A stretch of DNA of 64,000 nucleotides, taken from Bigelowiella natans CCMP2755. Taxonomy: Eukaryota > Cercozoa > Chlorarachniophyceae. The notes below the pieces were generated by a model. It was not told where the DNA came from. It saw only the letters and a program-made list of their open reading frames with translations, and did not search any database. Location of the stretch: contig ADNK01000048.1 of NCBI GenBank assembly GCA_000320545.1, forward strand, positions 62,001-126,000, in the 5' to 3' direction. Shown here piece after piece: positions 1 through 11,219 of this stretch (positions within the stretch are counted from its first letter, which is position 1; every line of letters starts with the position of its first letter). Made by a program: the position numbers and the translations under genes.

Positions 1-1535
1 TGTTTCAGAAGTTGAGATGTCAGCTTCGGAGATATGTGGACACGCATCCTTCGGCATGCTGGCAATCTCGTAATGCCTTAAGCATACTCAATAAAAGTGT
101 ATAGTGAGAATACCTAGCTGAAATTCGCTCTTTGATTTCCTAGATATGCCGAGTCGGACATGTTGGCATTACGCGCTTTTGCTATAGCATCAATAGGATC
201 GATGATGGCTTTCAACTACTGGCACCCAGGCACGTTCCTCGTCTAACATTATCTTCTCTAGAGCCTTCATTTACGAGAGATGCATACTCTCTCTCTCTGT
301 CTGTCTGTCTCTTCCAGTGGGATTTCCTCTTTGGCTGCCTTTCCGATGGAACGCACTGTTTCTGGCCATCAATCTGCTATGGGTGAAAATACTCACATCC
401 TGCAAACTAACTTCAATTCGATAAGACTGATGCCGCCGCTGATGCTGCTCTTCTCTAATAGGTAGGCGACCTATACTACAAGAGTCGTATGTCGTGGATC
501 GATTCCAAGGTTGTAATAAGTTGCCGCCATTACCCCCGCTGCGCCTCCTGCCTTCCTCATGGAACATCTCCTCCTCCTCATGGTACTTTATTTTCTTATT
601 CAGGTAAATCTGGATGAGGTTCACAGGCATGTGTTTCCCAGTCTACAGAAAACGGACTTTGCCAGCCTAATGAAAACCGCGGTGTCCGAGGAATACACGA
701 AAGGAACTGAGCTGACGAAGGTGTTGAGAGTAGCGTCAATTCCGTCAAAATAAGTTTTATTTCCCGATTCGATCGTGGAACATTTGAGTGGGTTGCCTTA
801 TTACAAACCTTCTGCATGCCTCTTGCTCTCCCTGTGCAGGAAAATGCGCTGAACGACAAGGTGTTCTTGATCGTGAACGGCAAAGTCACAGTCACAAAGG
901 GGGGGAAACCGCTGTATAATCTAACCACGTGTCAGTTTGTGGTGAGCAATCAATTCAATAACGCAGAACTCTTATTGATATGAAAGCAATGCTATTTATT
1001 ATTATTATCATCATCATCATCATCATCCTCCTCATTGACGTCGTCGTCGTCATCATCATCATCCTTATATTCGTCATCACCATCATTCCTCATATGCCTC
1101 GATATGAGCGGTAGCATATCACCATCTACGATATGATTGGAGTTTCTTCTTTCTGTTGCCTGCTCCACATTGTTCTTCTTTTTGCTGCAGGGCACTCTCG
1201 GTGTGCACACTTCACTGTACATCGACAAATCGATGTCTTCTACCGAGGTCATTTGTCATTTTTTTAACCATGAGAGCTGCGGATCTCATTTTGTTTGCAT
1301 AAAAAGAATCAGTCTAAAATGATGTTTGATCTTGGTCTTCTCTTCCTTTATTTGTCCTTCTTCGCCTATCCGACCTCCTTGTTGCTGACAGGTTACCTCT
1401 CGCACATTGCGTTGCCTTGTGTGGAGCAAAGATGACTTGGTTCGAGCATTATTACTTTTACTACTACTACTACTAGATTGTACGATAGTCTAGGTAGCAA
1501 TGGAATACATTTTTGTATATGCCATATATACGCAT

Positions 1536-1600
<65 letters not shown>

Positions 1601-2588
1601 AGGGAGAGAGAGAGAGAGAGAGACACGATACTTCAATAAGTATAAAATATAAGCCACTTTCCTTCTGGACCGCCAGGCACGAGCAGTGGAAGGAAATTCT
1701 AGGCTGTTGGCAGCCGTTGATGCCGCTCTAAGCATCGATGAGCTTCGGAAGACCTTCGCAGCAGCCGACCCCGCCCAACATGTAGGCAAAGTGCAGAGTT
1801 TCTGTTTTTGTACTTTTCGCGAAGCTTGTTATGTGTGGAAAATACCGATTAAATTGTTGCCTGCCATGCTGCGAAGAGAGCTATATCGACGTCCCATAAC
1901 AATGACCACTGGTGACGTTCTGAAAGATGTTTCTTTCTTTCCTCTTTCTTTTCTTCCAATGGTGATCCTCATCATCATCATCGTCGTCGTCGTCGTCGTC
2001 GTCATCCCCACCTCCCCATTCTATCTAGGAACTCAAGGATGGCGCTAAGACCGAATCTGGAAGAATGTATGATGTTCTTGTTCAGGTGCGGCGTGGTTAG
2101 GATTAGTAGGAAGTAATAATGGCAGCCTTTTTGACGCATATGAATCATCTTGGATCTTGTGCTCTACATCATGGTTATGATCCTAAATTATTGGTGGCTG
2201 GTTATTTACACAACTAGAGTATGATGAAGGAGGAGACCTCCGTCTCGAATCGTACGAAGAATGCTCTCAGACGATTCCGCGTATGCGAAACCAATACACA
2301 GCTTAGAGAGTCTTCCAAAAATAAAACAGATTTTTTTGACAGAGGGAAATTTTACCTTGCGGCGATGCGTCGTATTCATGGAGTAATTGTTGGGCTGGAA
2401 ACATTCTCGCTATGATTTCGAGTTTTTTGTATTGGTACTTTCTTCGTTTGTGAGCTCACTTTCCTCCTCGCTTTCTCGCAATGTTCAGATTCTTTACAAC
2501 GTGGGCTATGATCGGCACGTGAACGCACTACAAAAGTCGGGGTATGAATACAGCAAAGGACAGTGGGGCTTTTATTACATGCTGTAAG
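1..2588 (+). CDS. Popeye-domain-like membrane protein (5' end outside window)
   Basis: Multi-exon gene already running at the left edge. The first exons (about 1-69, 146-230, 317-383) encode hydrophobic stretches including ASFGMLAIS, LALRAFAIASIGSMMAF and WNALFLAINLLW, which fit the three membrane helices before a Popeye domain. An exon near 463-510 (RRPILQESYVVDRFQ) and one at 604-720 (HRHVFPSLQKTDFASLMK) fit the linker and first helix of the domain. The exon at 840-940 carries FLIVNGKVTVTKGG, a typical cyclic-nucleotide-binding beta-roll. Exons near 1191-1248, 1391-1440, 1677-1780, 2029-2083 and 2489-2588 continue it, including CLVWSKDDL and a helical RLLAAVDAALSIDELRK. Popeye proteins bind cAMP and sit in the plasma membrane in animals. 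The family call rests on order and pattern, not on an alignment. The TAA at 2586 may instead lie in a donor (CT|GTAAGA), with a further exon near 3004-3073. Confidence 0.6.
1542..1623. repeat. Compound (CT)n-(CA)n-(GA)n microsatellite in an intron
   Basis: A pure CT run is followed by a CA run and then a GA run. The CT and GA arms are reverse complements, so the tract can fold with the CA run as loop. It lies in an intron of the Popeye-like gene, shortly before the acceptor at about 1676. Confidence 0.9.
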
Positions 2589-3830
2589 AGGAGGAGGATG
2601 GAGAAGAGAAGATAACGATGTTGGGAAGAGGGAGGGTTAGTTTTTCTACATGAATGATTGGGGGCTCACAATTCCACACCTCCACCCCTCTGTTCGAATA
2701 TCGATGAAACTCGAAGTAACGTGCATGCGCGTCGCTGTTCTGATGAAGCATATTCTCATTGGAAATAACCGCAATTGTTTATGGCGATAATAAAATAGAT
2801 GGAGTGAAAAGCAGTACAAGGACGGATTTAAATCCCTGGTCACAACCCGTTTTGCTTTCAAAAATATCTGAATGCTGTGTGTATGTGCGTATGGCAGCAC
2901 TCCTATACTAGGCCAAAACTAAATACATCCAATATAATGAGTTCGCGCCCTTCCTATAGGATCTCTCTCATCTTAAAATACTGCTGCATATTGCTTGGCT
3001 CAGGAAAACGAAAACGTTGATGCAATGGACGATCATACAGCCGTGCATAATCCTCACCACAGCGCCCACACAGGTATTTGCTGTCTGAGTGATTTAGATT
3101 TCTACTAGCAACAAAAGGTCGGGTTGGTGGTTGCGAATCATTGAAATCTTTGTCTCATGCCCATCTGTTTTTTCCTTCGAAATACTCACTTCCAATTATT
3201 TTCTTAATCAAGCACTGGGCGAAATTTACTAGCGTCCTGGAGGACGCATGGGACCTGTACATTGATTAAAAAGTATGTAAAGAAATAGCAGCTTGCGAAC
3301 GTGTTCATTGCGTCCTAGCTCGTCGTCGTGGCTAAAATAAACAGTGGCGCCTAGTCTTACATTGATTGGTGATTCAAAAGAGCAGCGTAGCATGTTTTCC
3401 GTCGCATGTCTAGTTTTATTCATAGTATTGTCACAGTATTCCATCTTCCGATATGATCTAGATAATGCCGTTTATTAGAGCTTATTTTTCGCAAAGACTA
3501 TTTCCCTGTATGCATGTGGACAGCCATGCTAGCATACTAGTAGCATGGGGAATCAATCAATCGGCATGATTTTAGAGATGTGCTTTGCATTACTTGCAGC
3601 ACCAGCAGGCAGATGATGTTTTGTTTTCATGATTCTGAGCCGGCGATAAATATTGCATCCCACGCTGCGCTGCACAGTTTGACACATCGCTGATGACGGA
3701 TAATGTCTAAATATACGTAGCTTTACAACGGACACGGCAGCATGCAAAAATTACACGTGTTAAGTCAGTTCGTTTGCTATTTAAGCAAACTAGATTAAAA
3801 ACATAGTATATGCTGTACATTTTCTATTAT
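2589..3830. other. Convergent 3' spacer
   Basis: Lies between two convergent genes. A short open stretch at 3004-3073, flanked by CAG and GTATTT, could be a further exon of the upstream gene; both usable frames are open. Otherwise no coding signal was seen. The right half contains palindromic words such as the GCTAGC-like run near 3525-3545. Confidence 0.5.
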
Positions 3831-5184
3831 CTAGCTACTCCGAGGGGAAGAGTAGTACATGAAGTACATATTTCCAACGATTGAAAGCCACATCCCGAAA
3901 TCTACATCATCTTTATAGTTTTCCGATTCAATTCTCCAATCTTCAGAATATGAGATATCGATCGTCGCTTGGACAAAAAAGTAATAAATAAATGACACAC
4001 CAATAACAGGAACAAGAAGTAATGTTGATAAGATAAGCCAATTTAGCTTTCTAATTGTTTTTGCTGCTGCTACAGCTTTCTGCTTTCGACGCCTCAAAAG
4101 ATTCGCTCCCGATGATCTCGGAGATTGGTGAGATTTAGCAGACTTAGACGCTGCTGAGCGAGAAGGCCCTGTCATGCTCGCACTCATCGACACGGACACT
4201 TCCAATCGACCCCCCATCGTTTTGGAATTTTCTTCCCTCTGTACGCTCGCAGGCTTATGCACCTGCTGGGACACCCCAAAGTGCGACACTCTCTTAGGTG
4301 AAAGCTCTGACATCTCGCTCGCACCCTCCCTCCTGTTTTCGGGAAGTCTCATCAGGTTTTGAGAAATGGTATTCTTTTCTTCATATCGTGTTGTTGTCGA
4401 TCGGATGGTTGAGGCTTTAGACATTCCCGTTGAGTTTTTCGTAGTTTCGATTAAGAAGCTTCTCAGCCTCCACAAAGAGTACAAGTAGAATATTCCTGCA
4501 ACCCAAATTGTAACGGATATTGCAAGGTGTTTCGCAGCGTTAAACCGGAAATCATCGGCGACTAACGTCCCAATCATTGATGTCAGCATGGTGAGAAGAA
4601 CGACAACGACACCTGAATATCGTATGAATTCAGGAACGCCACTTGTCAGAAAGAGTTTATTTCTATCACAAATCACCGCAAGTTATGATCCCAGACGAAA
4701 ATTTTGGTTTCTTTGCCGTGAGATTAGCCGTAGAGTATGCAGCATTGCTCACAAGGTAGGTCAAGAACTGCGAGGAAAGTAGTCAGCAATTAAACTGTTA
4801 TTTGTACTACTATTACCAGAAAAAGTGTTAACAAAATAGCCTGAAAAGAACACAACACATCACAAATTAAAAAACGCTTCCCAAATTCTACAGGGAAATC
4901 TCTATTACTATTCCAATTGAGTTCAGCACATTGTACGCTTCCCTAATTATGAATTGTCAGTAAGAATGTAATAACATGAGGTAAGCACGTTTTTTTCACC
5001 AGCCGAAGGCCGCCGGCTCATGCGCCCCGACAAAGTAGACCCCGAAAACGAGACTATTGAACGTGCACAAGCTGATTGAAAGAGAAATCAAAATGGAGGC
5101 CATGCAAGGTTTTAAAATAGCGACCATGACATCCGTTGCAGGTGTATTGGCAACAGCGATCGAGTGGTATTTCTCACACCCCAT
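3831..5184 (-). CDS. Multipass membrane protein with a Ser-rich loop, function unknown
   Basis: Not a recognised family. The start chosen is the ATG at 5184 (MGCEKYHSIAVANTP). The first exon (to about 5000) holds a hydrophobic segment, ILISLSISLCTFNSLVFGVY. An exon near 4680-4767 (FLTYLVSNAAYSTANLTAKK) and the large last exon (about 4613-3831) follow. The last exon encodes VVVVLLTMLTSMIGTLV and LAISVTIWVAGIFYLYSLW, then about 110 residues of hydrophilic Ser/Arg/Lys-rich loop (residues QHSPRSSG-type, basic), then LILSTLLLVPVIGVSFIYYF and WLSIVGNMYFMYY close to the C-terminus. Five to seven helices are likely, a receptor-like topology with a large polar loop between two hydrophobic blocks. The phase across the first intron could not be made consistent, so an exon is missing or the first exon is wrong. 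Confidence 0.55.
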
Positions 5185-5349
5185 GATACTTGAAGGAGGC
5201 AGACTGCTGTTTTGAGGGAGTCGCTGACAACCCACCTGGAGTCCGCCGTCATTGGGGACGAAGGATGGAGCTTGGGACCAAGTGTACTTCTACCCCAAAC
5301 CCTAATAAAACATTTCCTAGTCCGCGCGTGTAACCCTCGTCGTTCTGGT

Positions 5350-5736
5350 AGCCCGGCCTCAAACAAAGACATGCTGTTTTTCAACTTTCTCGTCGAAATT
5401 GCAATGCAAAGGGCATTGTGTCCACGTGGATCCGGAACGAAGCGGCAGTATTAGTGCGCAGCGCACTAAAGCACCTTGCTTCACTAAAGCATCTGCTTGC
5501 TGCCGAAGACGAGTTTCATGGGAAACTTCGACAAATTGCGCATGATGCATTAGTCGCGTATCAAAATCCAATGCCATTTTATCGTGTCGATTATCTCCCT
5601 TTTTTGCTGTATTTGTTTTTTATCAGAGCGCAATCTGAGTGGCGTCAGCGGCGTCAGCTGATTCCCAATGTGGCTTTCTCTCTTTGGGTCGATATTGTTG
5701 AGACATGCGAAAAACTACCACAGCATTCTTATCCAA
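5350..5736 (+). CDS. Unassigned exon-like reading frame
   Basis: An open frame with non-repetitive, helix-rich sequence (EAAVLVRSALKHLASLKHLL, FHGKLRQIAHDALVAYQNP). Position 5586-5628 looks like a small intron (GTCGATTATC...TTTTTATCAG), and a donor GTGAGC follows HSYPS near 5736. There is no convincing ATG in frame. It could be a 5' part of the BRAP-like gene that starts 117 bases on, since animal BRAP has a long N-terminus, or a separate small gene. It does not resemble a family I know. Confidence 0.3.
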
Positions 5737-5852
5737 GTGAGCGGCAGAGAATTGAGATAATAAAACTGAGGATGTTTTCAGTATATATCATTTTCTAAGT
5801 CCCAAATATGTATAGCAACACTAGCAACAACTGTTCATTTTCTCTGTCCGAA

Positions 5853-8800
5853 ATGGAGTCCCTTCGCTTTTCGCTCGGTAGTCCGTCGGTGGAGCGCTTC
5901 GAGGGTCGCGCCGCGCTCTGTTCTGTGCCCAAAGCGTTTGAATCTAAGAAGAGGGAGAATCCCCACAGGAAAGCATGGAGTCCTGCAGCTACTAAGAAAA
6001 AAGATCCGTGTGGCGTTTGTGTCGAGAAAGTTCCACTTCACTTCTCCATCGCCGACCTCTACCATGTAGCGATTTTATATCTCTGCGATTACACACACAT
6101 TGCTAATGGCTTTACGTTGTGTGTCACAAACAGTTTCTTTCGGGCTTCATGGACCACATCATCCATGCTCAAGTCGTCGAGGTGATCGTTCCCGATCTAA
6201 GCTCGTCGTCCAGCGCGAAGCACGGAAGTAGTAGCGACGAGGAGATGACGTACGCTATTTTCATCCGATTCCGAACGTCAAAGGTCTTTCATCTACATGC
6301 GTCACTTTCAATGCTTTCGCGGTGAAACTTCCATTCACACGTTTGTGCCGCTCAGCACGCTAAAGACTTCGTTGAGAAGATGAACGGGCAGTCGTTTTCA
6401 AGTCTAGAACCCCACCTTCGATGCAAAATCTCCTTTCTTATGGTATGTGCAAATTGCGTATGACTATACGCGGTAGTATCAAAAGTAGTAGCTGTGATTA
6501 TAATGATGGTAGTGGGGAAGTGGAAGAAGCAGACAGGGGGTAGTTGGGAGTGTTTTTACAGGAAGAACAAGTCATCGTTATTTTTAGCCAGATGCAAATA
6601 CGTTTGCCTATTCTTGCTGGCCTGCAATCTGTTATATGTTCCATTAATGTTCTGATAGGCGACAAATTTGGCTCCAACTCCGGTTCGTAGTCGTAGTCAT
6701 CATGTTAGTAGTAATGACGGCGGGGATGTGAAGAAGGACAGTGGTAAGGATGATTCGGAGGAAACATCGGCCCCAAATCCGAAACACGAGGCATCGTCCT
6801 CGTCATCATCCCTATCGTCGGCTTCATCAGCTCTACGACACTGGTGTTTTCCTGAGAGAAGCGGGAATGGAGTATGCGATAAGTGCCCTGTGTGTCTTGA
6901 GCCAATCGCCAGTTCCAACATGAGCGGCGAGGATGGCGAAGAAAAAGAAGAAGAAAGGAAGGCCGGAATTCGTAGCCTTTGCATGCATATGTAAGCTGAA
7001 CATATTTCTTTGAATTGTAGCATCTGCAGTAGTTGCTGGCCCAGAACCTGCTCCGATTTTTCTTTGTGGAATGGTCATGTATGAATAGCAACTTCTACCC
7101 TACCACCAAATTAGATGCAAAGACGCAACGTCGCGATTAATAGCAATAATATTTCATGTATTCTTCTGTTTCTTCATCATCCTCTTCACTCGTCATATAT
7201 CTGGCATTCATGTAGGTTTCATTTTGAGTGCTTGGCCAAATGGTCGGATGCTTCGTGCCCCGTGTGCAGAGCCAGCACCCAGCCATGCCGTACGCAAGCA
7301 AACATGCACACACACGATGTCTCACGATCAGAGGAATAAAAAAAATAAATAAAAATTGAGAAACATTGAAACGGACATCGAGGACACTTCGAAAGAACAT
7401 GTCAAATATACGACGCAAACTTGCTTATGTGTTCTGTGTATTGTGTGTTTGTGGATAAAGCACCTTCTTCTTGTGAGGAGTGTGATGCGGTGACAGGGCT
7501 TTGGATGTGCATCGTATGTGGTACTACTCTTCCTACTACCAACCATTTCGACCCAACAACAATACAACAACCATTTCCAATGAAAGATTTTAGCAGCGGC
7601 AGATGATGGCGACATTGATAAAAGATGAAAACGAACGCCCCCCCGCCCCCTGCCCCCCATTTACTTGGTGCAAAAATTTCACACGTTTTTGCTTTTCATG
7701 ATTCGCTCTTTCAGGAAGCATATCGTGCTCCATTCACAGTCCGAATCACTTCAAAAGCACGGTTGATGTTGTGGCGATATTACATAAAATATTAAGGCAC
7801 CCTAATCGCCCCGTCGAGTGGTCTTGTGCGTGCATGTGTGTGCGGTGTACATTGCTGCATGCTGTTGACTTGCAAGAAGACCTCAATGTTTACCGACATG
7901 TAAAGGGGTACACGTCTTCTCTCAAGTTCTGAGGGGGAGAGGGGTGGATATACGAGGATTGCACGTGCATATATTTGCAAATGATATGCATAGATAAGTA
8001 GCTATACTATAACGCTGACCTCTATTTGGCCATTTGTATCGTGTCTTGGTCCCTGTCGCTACTGCTAGTAATACTATCCTACTGTTCTGTTCTAGAACCA
8101 CCCATTCGCTGTGAGCGTTGGTGGAGGTAATGATGTCACCCCGACCGTTTGGGACCACGCTAGTAGAAGGTAAATATCTGGAAAGAGGAGAGGGGGGCAC
8201 TGACGATTCGAAATAAAGGGGAAAATACACACAAAAACGAATGAATACATTAAAGAACAGTCTATGAAATAGGGTGGCTCCACGTCCTTCTTCGTCTTGA
8301 CGTCAGTTTCGTTAAACTAGATACACGTGGGAAGAATTAGTGGTGCAGCAGTTGTAGGAATAGTGCCAGCATTATATCATCATCGTCGGGTGTTGACGTC
8401 GACTTATATGACAACAGCTACGTATCGCGGTTGATGCTGACAGCAGATGGAAAGGTGAGATCATTTATTTTGGGGGTATTTAGAGAGGAATATTATCCCA
8501 ATATTGCTACCTCTCCCTCTATCCACCCCCCTCCCCCCCCCCTCTCTCTCTCTCTTTTCTTAATCTCTCACCACACATACCAAATATCAGCCTGTGGAGT
8601 ACTCATCGCGATCGCGCCGTTTTCAACACCCCGCAATGATGGGCATCAGTGAGAATAGTAGCGGTACGATGGAGGGGAGTGGAGGACTGGGTCAGGATGC
8701 AGGGGAGGAACTCACCGATAGCGAGCACGCAAACAGCCTGAAACTGGAGCAGGTGCAGCTTTCCTTCCCCCAACCACCGTATCTGTGCTCTATTCCTTGC

Positions 8801-10085
8801 CGTTTCATAGGGGCTGCTCTACCATGTCTAGTTCCTTCACCAGAGATGCGGTGGTGGTGTTGCAGTAACGGTGTCAATTACCGTTTGATTTGTCCCTACG
8901 CTTCCCCACCCTTTTTTGTGGCCATTATAATCATCATTCTCATTATCATCATCGCCACCACCACCTGCATGGCGGAGCATAAACTGTACAATCCCTCAGA
9001 TCGCCGTGGAGTTCAACTATCTCCTCAAGCAGCAGCTGGCGCAGCAGCGGACCCACTTCGAGCGCCGCCTCATGGACTCCCGACAGCAAGCGAACCGCAA
9101 GACGGAGCTCATCCAGGGGAAGGTCGCAGCTTGTTTTGGGATTATTCTGTTTGGGTGAGAAGGAAAGGAAGACGATAGTTATCATCGGTTTTATGTCCTC
9201 CTACTTACGCAATCTATAGCGGCCTTACATGTAATAATGATGATCAGCTCCGGCAACTGAGGGCTTTGAACCAGGAAGTCTTCCAGCGTTTGGATGGGGC
9301 GCAGCAGAGGCTGGTAGTAGCACAGAAGAAGAAAAAGGTGGGTGAACGGCAAGACCAAACTTACTCATTTAATTTACCCCGCTACAATGTTTGTATGCAA
9401 AAGATATATGTGTTCCATACGCAACCGCCCTTCCTGATTCTTGTCGCCACCCACGATAAAGGCGTTAAGCTCCGAGCTTGAAGCAGTGAAAATACGTCGC
9501 GAAAGGATGCAGGTATCATGTGGATATATGTGTATACCCTTTGTGAAAGTTTGGACCTAGAATAACTGTCTTCTTCGAACTCCCTGCTACCTTTCTGTCC
9601 AATTTTCCTCCTATCACTGCTAGTCCTTGAATACGGAGTTGTTGAAGCGTCAAGAAAATAAGCGTAAGAAAGTGGAGACTGCGAGAAGGCTGAGAGAGGA
9701 GGATCGTGTGCGACGTATAAAGCTCAAAGAGGCTAAGATTCAAGAATTGCAGGTCACTGCTTCTTGCCACAATCCGTTCATTTGCGCATGGACACGTGCA
9801 TGGAAAATGAGGCAGCCAGCTTTAAATTCGACAAAGAGAGTTCAAGTTTGCACATGATTAGTTAGCTGCTAGATGTTCCCCGAAAACACGTGGCATGGGA
9901 TTAAAGTGCTATTTTTGAATTAGGAGCAGATCCACGACTTGAGAAGCTTCCTCAAAACACGAGGTTCTGTTAACAAAGCAAAAAGGGGGGGAGGAACGGT
10001 AGTTGATGTAGCTATCAACGCTGGGAAAAGCGGTGGACGGCGAGGGGAACGCAAACGAGGAAGGCGAAGGAGAAGCAAGAAGTAG
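5853..10085 (+). CDS. BRAP/BRAP2-type RING E3 ubiquitin ligase
   Basis: Matches the BRCA1-associated-protein family (human BRAP, plant BRIZ1/2) in domain order. It begins at MESLRFSLGSPSVERFEG (5853-6065), followed by the RRM-like BRAP2 domain on exons 6132-6282 and 6356-6442 (VVEVIVP, YAIFIRF, FVEKMNGQSFSSLEP). The RING is split by an intron: CPVCLEP...LCMH at 6890-6990, then FHFECLAKWSDASCPVC from 7216, giving all eight C/H ligands. A ZnF-UBP begins at CEECDAVTGLWMCIVCG (7461-7520), then appears weak (short exon from 7715; DLYDNSYVSRLM at 8385-8454). A long coiled coil follows (about 8591-9751), and an Arg/Lys-rich tail, RGERKRGRRRRSKK, ends at 10085. Family members attach ubiquitin to substrates through RING dimers and bind ubiquitin through ZnF-UBP; in animals BRAP modulates Ras-MAPK signalling. 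Introns carry CT, CAT and G-run repeats. Confidence 0.85.
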
Positions 10086-11219
10086 CCACGTGCCTAAACA
10101 TGTTGATGTGCGACAGTGGCACAATGCAGTCGCATCTGTTTGCGAGGGCATGCTCAGCACACCACACCGCCATTGCTAGATTGCGGTTGTGCATGATTTC
10201 ATCATTGTGACTTTGCAACAATAGATGCACATCACATGCTAGCATGCGCTCTGGAGCTGTGTCAACAACTGGCAGAGCTGTGCAACAATGATCGGAGTGC
10301 CACGGTCAACAGCATCGTTGCAAGCCTCACACTCACAAAACCGATGAACGAACATGCAAGATCGACGTGCACGTGCTAGCGTGGCCAAGCTTGTCCAAAG
10401 CGCAGCGTGGATCAAGTGACAGCGAAGTTCGCATGTGCAAGCTAGCCAGCATGCAAGCGCATGATGCAGCTAGCTAGCTAGGGCTTGCATGTCCATTCAA
10501 GTTCAGTCAGATGTCAAATAAATTGCGTGCCTGTCGACAGTCAGCAACAGGTGGTGCTGTGCCACCAGCAGGGAGGGGGGGGGGAAGAGCAGCGGAGAGC
10601 GTTGTCGTCAGAACAAATTGAAGAGAAGAAGAGAACTCAAAAATGAGACAGACCGAGCTAGCGAGGTGGAGGAGAGGAATGAGATTGCTGTTCCTTGAGC
10701 TTGAGGCTTCACCGGGCGGTGTTCACCCGCTCTGATTCACATTTCTTTCACACGGAGAGTTGCTCGCAGATTGTGAGACCCTGCACTTCTGGCTGCTCAC
10801 ATCCACCTTTGCATTGCACTTGTTTCTAGGTGAGAAAACGCACGTGCCAACCCACATTGACAGGAGCAGTCCTTTTTGTTTTCAGTTCTTGGTCGATGCT
10901 GCCCCTCTCGGTGATCACTGGTCAAGGAACTGCTTCCATTCTCGAGAATCCAGAGGAATTGGTGCTGAAGCTGAATCACCCATTGAGCAGAGAGCATTCC
11001 AGCAACACGATTCGCATCAGTGAAAAAAACATCGATGTTTTTACCCAAATACCCATGGATATCGAAGCCTTTTTTTTGTAGCTATGGTAAAAACTAACGA
11101 AGAGGATGTTGAGTATGGGTAGAACAATTATATCTTAGTAATATCTGCCTCGGAAAATTTATCTATTTTCTCTGTCGTACCTGACCTTCTTCTGCGTCAG
11201 CAGCCGAGTCGGAGGGGGA
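10086..11219. other. Spacer with palindromic words; possible small exons
   Basis: Between two genes on the same strand. The part at 10230-10500 is dense in GCTAGC, GCATGC and CATG, including a GCTAGCTAGCTAG run near 10470. A GT-AG-flanked open stretch at 10887-11080 (ILENPEELVLKLNHPLSREH) looks protein-like, but no start, partner exon or family could be found. Confidence 0.4.

Noticed and set aside
8521-8600. C-rich and CT-rich run as a G-quadruplex or promoter element
   Set aside because: It lies just before an intron acceptor of the BRAP-like gene, so a pyrimidine tract is the simpler reading.
10760-11081. Small secreted or membrane protein gene before ALG1
   Set aside because: Two overlapping frames look open, but there is no start with a consistent partner exon and no known family.
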